Part shown: piece by piece, positions 1 through 6,476 of the stretch
How the letters are laid out: the number at the start of each line of letters is the position of its first letter
Numbering within the stretch: the stretch's first letter is position 1
Assembly: GCA_020846105.1 (NCBI GenBank)
Contig: JADLEN010000152.1
Location: forward strand, 1-7,073
Source of the DNA: Chitinophagaceae bacterium
Lineage (GTDB): Bacteria > Bacteroidota > Bacteroidia > Chitinophagales > Chitinophagaceae
DNA length: 7,073 bases
Reading direction: 5' to 3'
The notes under the pieces: generated by a model
What the model saw: only the letters and a program-made list of their open reading frames with translations
Told to the model about the DNA's origin: nothing
Database searches by the model: none
Position numbers and translations under genes: made by a program

Positions 1-604
1 ATTGGAGGGAAATATTGCCGTGAAACTACCACTACCTCCGGGTTGCCTCACATCCTTATGGAACAACGAAATTCGATTTTATAAAAGTTATTTTGAAAAA
101 TATCCCGACTATTATTTGAGTGGTGATGGAGGATATCGAAATGCGGATGGCTATCATTTTGTAATGGGAAGAGTGGATGATGTAATTAATGTAAGTGGGC
201 ACCGATTGAGTACTGGAGAGATGGAAGAAATTATTGCTAGCCATCCTGCTGTTGCGGAATGTGCTGTAGTAGGCATTGCTTGCGAGTTGCGCGGACAAAG
301 ACCTATTGGCTTGCTTGTTTTAAAAAATGGAGTGTCAATCGAAGAGTTGGAAATAGAAGAAGCATTAATTGCTTTGGTGAGAGAAAAAATAGGCGCAATT
401 GCAGTATTTAAAAATGCCTTGATTGTGGAAAGGCTACCGAAAACAAGAAGCGGAAAAATTTTGCGAAAAACTATCTGTGAAATTGCCGATGGGAAAAAAT
501 ATACCATACCCTCTACCATCGACGACCCAAGCATTTTGAAAGAAATAGAAACGGCTTTGATAAAACGGCAAATTGGCAATATTGCCGCCAATAAAGTAGA
601 ATAG
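1..604 (+). CDS. Propionyl-CoA/acetyl-CoA synthetase-type acyl-CoA ligase, C-terminal part (5' end outside window)
   Basis: C-terminal 200 residues of an ANL-superfamily acyl-CoA ligase. Such enzymes adenylate a short-chain acid with ATP and pass the acyl group to CoA in the cytoplasm. The frame is open to the left edge; the TTG at base 2 is not a real start, and a full-length enzyme of about 630 residues would lose its N-terminal two thirds here. Visible motifs, numbered from base 2: the GDGG motif at 41-44, then GR-V-DD at 56-60 with the hinge Asp at about 59, GHRLSTGEMEE at 66-76, and PKTRSGKILRKT at 146-157 with the catalytic lysine K152, which is also the residue usually acetylated in this family. 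The stretch ASHPAVAECAVVG and the ending ADGKKYTIPSTIDDP resemble PrpE/ACSS3 propionyl-CoA synthetases more than classical Acs, so I favour propionate or another short acid as substrate. That choice is inference because the acyl pocket is not in the window. It ends at TAG 602-604, followed by a hairpin shared with convergent leuS. Confidence 0.9.
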   Translation, partial: LEGNIAVKLPLPPGCLTSLWNNEIRFYKSYFEKYPDYYLSGDGGYRNADGYHFVMGRVDDVINVSGHRLSTGEMEEIIASHPAVAECAVVGIACELRGQRPIGLLVLKNGVSIEELEIEEALIALVREKIGAIAVFKNALIVERLPKTRSGKILRKTICEIADGKKYTIPSTIDDPSILKEIETALIKRQIGNIAANKVE

Positions 605-617
605 TATTCCCGAAAAT

Positions 618-652
618 AAAATAACCGACACTAAATTGGCGTCGGTTATTTT
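618..652. terminator. Bidirectional intrinsic terminator between the acyl-CoA ligase gene and leuS
   Basis: A perfect 12-bp inverted repeat, AAAATAACCGAC (618-629) and GTCGGTTATTTT (641-652), encloses an 11-nt loop. The outer stem is A on the left and T on the right, so either transcript forms a GC-centred hairpin ending in a short U run. It lies 13 nt after the stop of the rightward gene and 21 nt after the stop of leuS, the expected place for a shared terminator of convergent genes. It fills most of the 69-nt intergenic gap. Confidence 0.85.
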
Positions 653-673
653 GTAAATAATTTAGGTAAAAAA

Positions 674-3574
674 CTAAATCACCATATTGATCATTTTGCC
701 TTTTACAAAAATAATTTTCTTGGGAGTTTTGCCTTCTAGCCATTTTTGTACTATTTCATTTTCCATCACTACCTTTTCGATGTCCGCTTGCGAAGCATCG
801 AGCGCAAACTCAAGTTCGGTGCGGGTTTTGCCATTAATAGCTACAGGATAAACTTTGCTATTCTCCGTTACATAGCGTTCTTCGTATTTCGGGAAATCTG
901 CTAAAATAATAGAATCAGTTTCACCCATTTGCTGCCAAAGCTCTTCGGCAATATGTGGCGCATAAGGCGTGATTAATTGCACCAAAGGTTTCAATATTTC
1001 GCGCTTGTGGCAATTCAAATCTGTTAGTTCATTCACCGCTATCATAAACTGACTAACGGCTGTGTTGAACGAAAAACGCTCGGTATCTTGCTCTATTTTT
1101 TTAATGCTTTTGTGCAATGCTTTTAGCTCGGCTTCTGTAGCTGCTTCTTCTGTTACAATCCATCCTTTTGCATCATCATTGTACAAACGCCAAAACTTGC
1201 GCAAGAAGCGATGCACGCCTTCAATACCTTTGGTATCCCAAGGTTTGCTCACATCCAATGGCCCCAAAAACATCTCGTACATACGGAAAGTATCCGCGCC
1301 ATATTGTGCGATAATATCATCTGGGTTTTTTACATTAAATTTTGATTTAGACATTTTTTCAGTCTCAACTTTTACTTTAATGTACTCACGATTACTTTCA
1401 CTTTTTAACCATTGGGGCTCTAAAAATTTTGAAAGTTCGATTTTTCTTTCAGGATATTCGTCTAACCATTTATGATATGATTCTTTGTAAAGAATATCAC
1501 CACTTTCAATAAAATCACCAACATCTTTAAGTCGATATAATCCTAGTTGAATTTCGGGTCTAAAGCTCCATTCCAATTCTTCTCCATTATTGTTTCCGAT
1601 TACAAATTCTTCTGGTATTTCGTTAAGTGATAAAATTCTATGGTAAGAATATCCAACATTGAAACTGTTGTTAGACTTAGATTTTGCAAAATAATTTTTC
1701 AAATCAACGAAATAGGAAAACGCAGTAATCATCCCCTGATTCACCAACTTTTTAAAAGGCTCATCAAAACCGATGAAACCTAAGTCGTACAAGGCTTTTG
1801 TCCACATACGGCTATACAGCAAATGCCCCACAGCGTGTTCCGTGCCACCAATATAAATATCTACTTGATTCCAATAATCGGTAGCAGCACGGTCGGCAAA
1901 TTCGTGCTCGTTGTGCGGGTCCATAAAACGCAAAAAATACCAAGAAGAACCTGCATAGCCGGGCATTGTGTTGGTCTCGTAACCTTCTTCTTTCCAAGAA
2001 GCAATATTCGCCAAAGGACCTTCGCCGTCGGGGCCAGGGCCATAAGATTCCACGTGTGGCAATTCGAGCGGTAATTCCATTTCACTAAGTGGATAAGCAA
2101 TACCATCTTTCCATTTAATAGGGAAAGGTTCGCCCCAATAGCGTTGGCGGCTAAAAGCCGCATCGCGCATTCTAAAATTTACTTTTGCCTCACCAATTTT
2201 ATCAGCAAGCATCCGCTCAATCACTTTGACAGCAGCATCTTTGGGCGAAAGGCCATTAATAAAATCACTGTTCACTAAAGTGAAATCCTTCTCTGCATAA
2301 GCCTCTTCTCCATTGTATTTTTCACCGATAATATTAGTTATCGGTATTTGAAAATGTTGGGCAAATTTATGGTCGCGTTCATCGCCACAAGGCACCGCCA
2401 TAATAGCGCCCGTACCATATCCTGCGAGCACATATTCCGAAATCCAAACAGGAATTTCCTTGCCCGAAAACGGATGAATTGCATAAGCTCCAGTAAAGCA
2501 GCCAGAAATCTTTTTCTCTGCCATACGCTCGCGCTCAGAGCGGCTTTTGACGTAAGTAATGTATTCTTCTACAGCTTGCTTTTGCTCCTCGGTACTAATG
2601 CTCGATACTAAATCGTGCTCGGGTGCAAGCACCATAAAATCAACACCAAAAATTGTATCGGGGCGAGTTGTGAAAACAGGGATGTTGGCTGTTGTGTTTT
2701 TTATTTGAAAAGAAATTTGAGCACCCACACTTTTGCCAATCCAATTGCGTTGCATTTCTTTCATCGCCTCGCTAAAATCCACTGTATTCAAGCCATCCAA
2801 CAAACGGTCGGCATATTCGGTAATGCGGAGGTACCATTGGCGCAATTTCTTTTTCACTACAGGATGCCCGCCACGTTCGCTCAGGCCATTCACCACTTCG
2901 TCATTCGCCAAAACTGTACCCAAAGCCTCGCACCAATTCACCTCGCCAAAGCCACAAAAAGCCAAGCGATAATTCATCAAAATATCCTGCTGTTCTTTTT
3001 CAGTAAAAGCATTCCATTCGGTTGCAGTGAACCTTAATTTTTCATCCGCAGGGCAAATATGTTTTGCATTTCCTTCATTTTCAAAAACAGAAACTAACTC
3101 TGGTATCGGAACTGCTTTCTGTAGTTTTTTATCAAAATAACTATTGAACAATTGCAAGAAAATCCACTGCGTCCAACGATAATATTTCTTGTCGCTTGTG
3201 CGCACTTGTCTGTCCCAATCGTAGCAAAAGCCAATATTGTCAAGCTGTTCGCGGTAGCGAGCAATATTCTTTTTGGTAGTATCCACTGGGTGCTGACCCG
3301 TTTCAATAGCATATTGCTCGGCGGGCAACCCGAACTCATCGAAGCCCATTGGGTGCAACACATTGAAGCCTTTCATACGTTTGTATCGCGCATAAATATC
3401 TGAGGCTATATAGCCTAAGGGATGACCTACGTGCAGCCCTGCACCGCTTGGGTACGGGAACATATCGAGGATGTAAAACTTAGGTTTATCGCTAGTGTTG
3501 CTTACTTTATAAACGCCCTCATCATTCCACTTTTTCTTGGCGTTTTGTTCAATTTCTTTAAAATTATATTCCAT
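674..3574 (-). CDS. leuS: Leucyl-tRNA synthetase (class I), Bacteroidota type with unusual leucine-specific domain
   Basis: Attaches leucine to tRNA-Leu in the cytoplasm with editing of mischarged products. At 966 residues it is longer than E. coli LeuRS (860). Domains in order: catalytic HIGH-type motif HVGH at 48-51; a Bacteroidota-type insertion at about 150-200; a Zn-1-like region with only one cysteine (C215) and SERGGHPV where zinc-binding forms have Cys pairs; CP1 editing domain with TTRPDT (302-307, T307 matching E. coli T252) and GTGAIMAVP (387-395) followed by D398 and D401, the latter matching editing Asp345; the second half of the Rossmann core; a diverged leucine-specific domain at about 616-738; KMSKS at 740-744; anticodon-binding helices; and the small C-terminal domain ending KGKMINMVI. 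Catalytic and editing residues are all present, so it should be active. The start is ATG 3574-3572, where MEYNFKEIEQ matches the family's N-terminus. There is no Shine-Dalgarno, as is normal in this phylum. It ends at TAG 676-674. Confidence 0.98.
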   Translation of the reverse strand: MEYNFKEIEQNAKKKWNDEGVYKVSNTSDKPKFYILDMFPYPSGAGLHVGHPLGYIASDIYARYKRMKGFNVLHPMGFDEFGLPAEQYAIETGQHPVDTTKKNIARYREQLDNIGFCYDWDRQVRTSDKKYYRWTQWIFLQLFNSYFDKKLQKAVPIPELVSVFENEGNAKHICPADEKLRFTATEWNAFTEKEQQDILMNYRLAFCGFGEVNWCEALGTVLANDEVVNGLSERGGHPVVKKKLRQWYLRITEYADRLLDGLNTVDFSEAMKEMQRNWIGKSVGAQISFQIKNTTANIPVFTTRPDTIFGVDFMVLAPEHDLVSSISTEEQKQAVEEYITYVKSRSERERMAEKKISGCFTGAYAIHPFSGKEIPVWISEYVLAGYGTGAIMAVPCGDERDHKFAQHFQIPITNIIGEKYNGEEAYAEKDFTLVNSDFINGLSPKDAAVKVIERMLADKIGEAKVNFRMRDAAFSRQRYWGEPFPIKWKDGIAYPLSEMELPLELPHVESYGPGPDGEGPLANIASWKEEGYETNTMPGYAGSSWYFLRFMDPHNEHEFADRAATDYWNQVDIYIGGTEHAVGHLLYSRMWTKALYDLGFIGFDEPFKKLVNQGMITAFSYFVDLKNYFAKSKSNNSFNVGYSYHRILSLNEIPEEFVIGNNNGEELEWSFRPEIQLGLYRLKDVGDFIESGDILYKESYHKWLDEYPERKIELSKFLEPQWLKSESNREYIKVKVETEKMSKSKFNVKNPDDIIAQYGADTFRMYEMFLGPLDVSKPWDTKGIEGVHRFLRKFWRLYNDDAKGWIVTEEAATEAELKALHKSIKKIEQDTERFSFNTAVSQFMIAVNELTDLNCHKREILKPLVQLITPYAPHIAEELWQQMGETDSIILADFPKYEERYVTENSKVYPVAINGKTRTELEFALDASQADIEKVVMENEIVQKWLEGKTPKKIIFVKGKMINMVI
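1325..1740 (-). other. AT-rich, divergent leucine-specific domain segment inside leuS
   Basis: Encodes roughly residues 612-750 of LeuRS, between the conserved LVNQGMI and the KMSKS loop. Hand counts give about 30% GC over 1321-1740, against about 46% at 1201-1320 and 49% at 1801-1920. From LVNQGM to KMSKS there are about 125 residues, whereas the common Bacteroidota form, as I remember it, has about 80. Expected phrases such as GRSSFVYR and GWEVEKMSKS are replaced by FSYFVDLKNYFAKSKSNN and YIKVKVETEKMSKS. A faint match remains (IESGDILYKESYHKWLDEYPE against a ..NDVLD..AFKKWRPDF.. pattern), suggesting the same fold with extra loops. The reading frame is intact throughout, so it is not a pseudogene scar. 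The edges are approximate. Confidence 0.6.
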
Positions 3575-3599
3575 AATTATTATTCTCGAAAATAGAGCG

Positions 3600-3607
3600 C
3601 AAAAGTA
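3600..3607 (-). promoter_or_regulatory. Bacteroidota-type -7 element of a putative leuS promoter
   Basis: On the minus strand this reads TACTTTTG, an exact match to the Bacteroidota sigma-ABfr -7 consensus TAnnTTTG. It lies 25 nt upstream of the leuS ATG, so transcription would start about 15-20 nt before the start codon, giving a short leader. I found no clear TTTG -33 element at the expected 19-21 nt spacing, so this is a half-match. The rest of the 90-nt gap (3575-3664) holds nothing else I can support. Confidence 0.5.
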
Positions 3608-3664
3608 AGCAAATAAAGCTGCTAAAATGGGCGCTTTCCCACACTAAAAAACGAAAGCAATTAA

Positions 3665-4876
3665 CTAATAAGACGAGCCTGCACCACCACCACCAGAACT
3701 GCCACCACCAAAACCTTCGGCGTTTGTATTCATATCCACACCGTCGGGTTGGGCACTCATATTTTGGGCAATTATTATTGCCTCTGTATTGCTATTGAGG
3801 TATTCGCTTTCGTCTTCATCCTCATCGAAAGTAATACCATGTTTGGGCGACTTGAGGTAGCGTATACTGAAATAGGCAAGTAACATCATCACCGCGCCTA
3901 CAATAGTCAAAGTGATTTCGGGATGCCCAAGACTGAAATAATATTTAAAAGTCAAAATGCTTGCAGCTACCAAGACTAAGCCTACCCAAAGTTGCAATTT
4001 TTGTTTTTTGCGCAAGCCCCAAAAAATATAAAGAAGTGGCACAACTGCTGTAAAAAGGTAAAAGAAAAATGCCAATGGAATATCACCACCTTTCGGAATT
4101 TGAAGCCCAAAATATTCGATACTTGCCTCGCGAATAACAAAATAATTGCCTGCTAAATAAAATAGCATCAAGGCCACAGATTGCAATGTAGCAAAGCATT
4201 CTGTCCAAAAACGAAGCTCCTCTTTTGATTTGTATTTTTCTGAAATTTCATAAATAACCACCGAAACAACCATAAAGCAAAAAGGCATAATCAGCTTTGC
4301 AATAGCACCCAACTTGAGAATCAACAAAAACAGAACTGTGTAAATACAAAGCGTAAAAAATATAGTAATTAGCCTGTCGGCGTAACGTGCTGCTGCAAAA
4401 AAAAGAAAAGGGCACATAATGATAAAGACGCCAACATTTTCTAAAAACGAAGTATCGAATACCTTAAAAATACTAACCAGTGCTGAAAAGAAAAAAGAAA
4501 TACCTAAATAGAGTAAAGCCTCATCGATACCAGAATTATAAAGTTGCTTGTCAGGATTTTTGATCAACAGCTCGAGTATTGCAAAGCAAACAACTGTAAA
4601 AAGTAAACTTGAAAAATTAAAGAAAGTATTAGAATCACTATTCCCGATTAAATTTGAAAATGTGATAGTATATAGCCCAATAGCCGAAGAAATTAAAAAT
4701 AAAGCGAAGAGAAAAAGACCAATTTTTACAAAAATATTGGGCGTGTAAAATGGGTTGGCAAATTGATTTTCTACAGCTTGAAATTGCTCATTAGAAAGCA
4801 ATCGGTGCCGAAACCAACTTTTTGCTTTGCGCAAAACCTGAACCTTATCTAAGCTTGATTTTTTATACGCAATCAT
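3665..4876 (-). CDS. Multipass membrane protein with acidic and Gly/Ser-rich C-terminal tail, unknown function
   Basis: I do not recognise a named function. The 403-residue protein begins with a soluble basic/helical stretch (1-46, including RKAKSWFRHRLLSNEQF), then has about ten hydrophobic segments, roughly 48-70, 86-104, 118-138, 146-162, 169-187, 191-209, 228-247, 266-287, 294-311 and 320-337. The final 65 residues are hydrophilic: an acidic run DEDEDESE at 351-358, then a Gly/Ser-rich end, GFGGGSSGGGGAGSSY, at 388-403. No signal peptide or catalytic motif is visible. The plan of a short helical N-terminus followed by many hydrophobic helices resembles its upstream neighbour, so the two may be distant relatives (DUF2157/DUF4401-like); that is inference. 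Its ATG overlaps the neighbour's TGA in ATGA (4876-4873), implying translational coupling and perhaps a joint complex. Similar Gly/Ser-rich ends occur on other bacterial membrane proteins such as TPM-domain proteins, whose domain is absent here. It ends at TAG 3667-3665. Confidence 0.85.
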   Translation of the reverse strand: MIAYKKSSLDKVQVLRKAKSWFRHRLLSNEQFQAVENQFANPFYTPNIFVKIGLFLFALFLISSAIGLYTITFSNLIGNSDSNTFFNFSSLLFTVVCFAILELLIKNPDKQLYNSGIDEALLYLGISFFFSALVSIFKVFDTSFLENVGVFIIMCPFLFFAAARYADRLITIFFTLCIYTVLFLLILKLGAIAKLIMPFCFMVVSVVIYEISEKYKSKEELRFWTECFATLQSVALMLFYLAGNYFVIREASIEYFGLQIPKGGDIPLAFFFYLFTAVVPLLYIFWGLRKKQKLQLWVGLVLVAASILTFKYYFSLGHPEITLTIVGAVMMLLAYFSIRYLKSPKHGITFDEDEDESEYLNSNTEAIIIAQNMSAQPDGVDMNTNAEGFGGGSSGGGGAGSSY

Positions 4877-5841
4877 TTTTTGAGCCCCAATATTTTACGA
4901 TGATTAATAAAGAAAAGGATAACACCTGCACAAGAACCAATAGTATAAAACATGCCAAAAGTCAATAGGCCGTCACCTGAATTATCTAAGGATAATAGTG
5001 TGGAAAATATGGTGTAGGTAATAGCAATATAGCTGTAAATTGTAGCTAAAAGGAGGAACCAAAAAGATTGGCTTTTTATGGCGTATCGAATATAATAATA
5101 AGAGAAAGGCGCCATTAAAATGATGGCGGCTTTGTTTTCGAAAAGCAAAACCAAACTAGCAGCCATTATCAAATTGATAGCGAAATTGTGATAAGTAAAA
5201 TCGAAATGTTTTTTGATACTTTTATGCACAGACAATATGGCCCATACAAATAACAATACACCAAAAGCAATGCCTGTAAAGGCTAATGCAATATTGTCGA
5301 AGTCCATTCTGTCTAAAAATTGGATGGGCACTACGCGCAAGCCAATAGTGCTTGCAAGACCGGTAATGGCAATAGACAATATGCCTTTGTGATCGAAATA
5401 ATAGGCACAAAATAAAAGAGCAACTGAAGGCAACATAGTTGCTAACCAATAATATTGTGCACCAAAAACACTGTATTGAAATTGTATGTAAGCCACAAAA
5501 CTTACCAATAACAAGCAGGCCAATAAAATGATATAATCGAAAAATGGCGAAACCTGTTTTACCTGATAGGGACTATAGTTTTTTGCATTTTTGAAAGCAT
5601 AAAAAAAGCAAGTAAAACAAGCAATTGCTACGGAAATGATAATTACTTGATGCCCAATAGTCTCAATGTTTTTGTATAATAAAACACCGATGCCTGAGCT
5701 TAATAATAATACACCCAAGTACAGAATTGTCCTCAATTCCCAGTGTACAGAAAATAGCTTACCGGCTTCGAAAGCATTGATTTTGCGCAATTCTTCATCA
5801 TTGATGATTCCGTTTTCGTGAATTCTTTTGGCGTATTTCAT
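4873..5841 (-). CDS. DUF2157-like multipass membrane protein
   Basis: A 322-residue integral membrane protein. Residues 1-36 are soluble and charged (IHENGIINDEELRKIN, a short helix typical of the DUF2157 N-terminus). They are followed by WELRTILYLGVLLLSSGIGVLLY (34-56), which matches the first DUF2157 membrane helix in character. Further hydrophobic segments lie at about 65-83, 102-120, 131-147, 153-170, 184-204, 219-235, 237-255, 258-282 and 293-312, and the basic C-terminus NHRKILGLKK is probably cytoplasmic. DUF2157 has no established biochemical role, so I assign none. The start is ATG 5841-5839, and an in-frame upstream ATG is closed at once by TAG. The stop overlaps the start of the next membrane protein by 4 nt, so the pair is probably co-translated. 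The 86-nt gap upstream contains a dyad (5884-5900) and a weak -7-like TAACTTTT (5868-5861), consistent with a promoter for this pair, but not conclusive. Confidence 0.8.
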   Translation of the reverse strand: MKYAKRIHENGIINDEELRKINAFEAGKLFSVHWELRTILYLGVLLLSSGIGVLLYKNIETIGHQVIIISVAIACFTCFFYAFKNAKNYSPYQVKQVSPFFDYIILLACLLLVSFVAYIQFQYSVFGAQYYWLATMLPSVALLFCAYYFDHKGILSIAITGLASTIGLRVVPIQFLDRMDFDNIALAFTGIAFGVLLFVWAILSVHKSIKKHFDFTYHNFAINLIMAASLVLLFENKAAIILMAPFSYYYIRYAIKSQSFWFLLLATIYSYIAITYTIFSTLLSLDNSGDGLLTFGMFYTIGSCAGVILFFINHRKILGLKK

Positions 5842-5883
5842 TTTTAAAAAACTAGCGCATAAAAGTTAAGTTTACAAAGCAAT

Positions 5884-5900
5884 TGAACACTAAGTGTGCA
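5884..5900. promoter_or_regulatory. Imperfect 17-nt palindrome in the maf-DUF2157 gap (possible operator)
   Basis: TGAACACTAAGTGTGCA pairs at 7 of 8 positions around a central A, with a perfect ACACT-A-AGTGT core. The one-base centre makes it a poor RNA hairpin and there is no T run after it, so it fits a protein-binding dyad better than a terminator. It lies 43-59 nt upstream of the DUF2157-like start and about 16 nt upstream of the weak -7-like sequence TAACTTTT. A palindrome this short can arise by chance, and no regulator gene is in the window. Confidence 0.25.
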
Positions 5901-5927
5901 GCAATATAATACAGCCGATAGTGCAAA

Positions 5928-6476
5928 CTATAAACGTTTTACAAGCTCGCCAATAGGCAGGCCCATAACGTTATAGTAGTCTCCATTTATTTTTTCGATG
6001 CCCACCATTCCTATCCATTCTTGTATGGCATAAGACCCCGCTTTATCGAAGGGTTTGTAATGCGTAATGTAGTATTGAATCTGTTGCAAACTCAAAGGAC
6101 GAAAATAGACCTCTGTAATAACAGAAAATTGTTGAATCTCATTTTTTGTCCAAATACAAACACCTGTAACTACCCTATGCATATTACCCGAAAGGCTTTG
6201 CAGCATTGCCATAGCATCTTCAGAGTCTACAGGCTTACCCAAAATTTCATTACCTAAAAGCACAATAGTGTCGGCTGCTATAATTGTATCATCTGGGTAA
6301 TTTTGAGCTATTGCTAATGCTTTTTTATGTGCCAAAAACGCTGGCACCAGCTCGCCTGCCATTCCTATAGGATTGGTCTCATCTACGTCTGCGGCTATTA
6401 CAGTAAATTGGTAGCCCGCCTGCTCCATCAACTGTTGCCTGCGAGGAGATTGGGATGCAAGAATTAGTTTATCCAT
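5928..6476 (-). CDS. maf: Maf-family nucleoside triphosphate pyrophosphatase (dTTP/UTP type likely)
   Basis: Cytoplasmic enzyme that hydrolyses non-canonical or selected nucleoside triphosphates to the monophosphate and pyrophosphate; older names call it a septum-formation inhibitor. Its 182 residues are close to the usual length of about 190. Family motifs in order: LASQSPRRQQLMEQAG (6-21), the nucleotide-binding N-terminus; ADVDET (29-34); KK at 51-52; AADTIV (67-72) with probable catalytic base D69; GKPVDSEDA (80-88); LSGNMHRVVTGV (95-106); and DKAGSYAIQEW (144-154) followed by INGDYYNVMGLP (163-174). The KAGSYAIQ form is closer to YhdE-type dTTPase/UTPases than to YceF, so I favour dTTP/UTP, from motif memory only. 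The start ATG 6476-6474 gives MDKLILASQSP, the normal family start. The first eight bases, ATGGATAA, contain the TAA stop of the upstream prenyltransferase, so the genes are translationally overlapped. No Shine-Dalgarno is present. It stops just before the gap holding the dyad. Confidence 0.97.
   Translation of the reverse strand: MDKLILASQSPRRQQLMEQAGYQFTVIAADVDETNPIGMAGELVPAFLAHKKALAIAQNYPDDTIIAADTIVLLGNEILGKPVDSEDAMAMLQSLSGNMHRVVTGVCIWTKNEIQQFSVITEVYFRPLSLQQIQYYITHYKPFDKAGSYAIQEWIGMVGIEKINGDYYNVMGLPIGELVKRL

Noticed and set aside
2..4. TTG as a translation start for the first gene
   Set aside because: The frame is open to the window edge and the protein begins in the middle of a conserved acyl-CoA ligase, so this is an internal leucine codon.
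1062..1475. 137-codon open frame on the plus strand
   Set aside because: It lies entirely antisense to conserved leuS coding sequence, and its translation has no recognisable domain.
1325..1740. Intein, intron or mobile insertion in leuS
   Set aside because: No intein splice motifs, no flanking repeats and no stops; the frame continues and faint homology to the leucine-specific domain remains.
2615..3037. 140-codon open frame on the plus strand
   Set aside because: Antisense to the conserved editing and core region of leuS; the Cys/His-rich translation is a by-product of the codons opposite.
3633..3658. GCTTTC...GAAAGC inverted repeat between the membrane gene and leuS
   Set aside because: Only 6 bp with a 14-nt loop and no T run after it on the minus strand, so it is not convincing as a terminator or operator.
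3671..3715. CCACCA-type tandem repeat
   Set aside because: It is simply the reverse complement of Gly/Ser codons in the protein tail, with irregular units.
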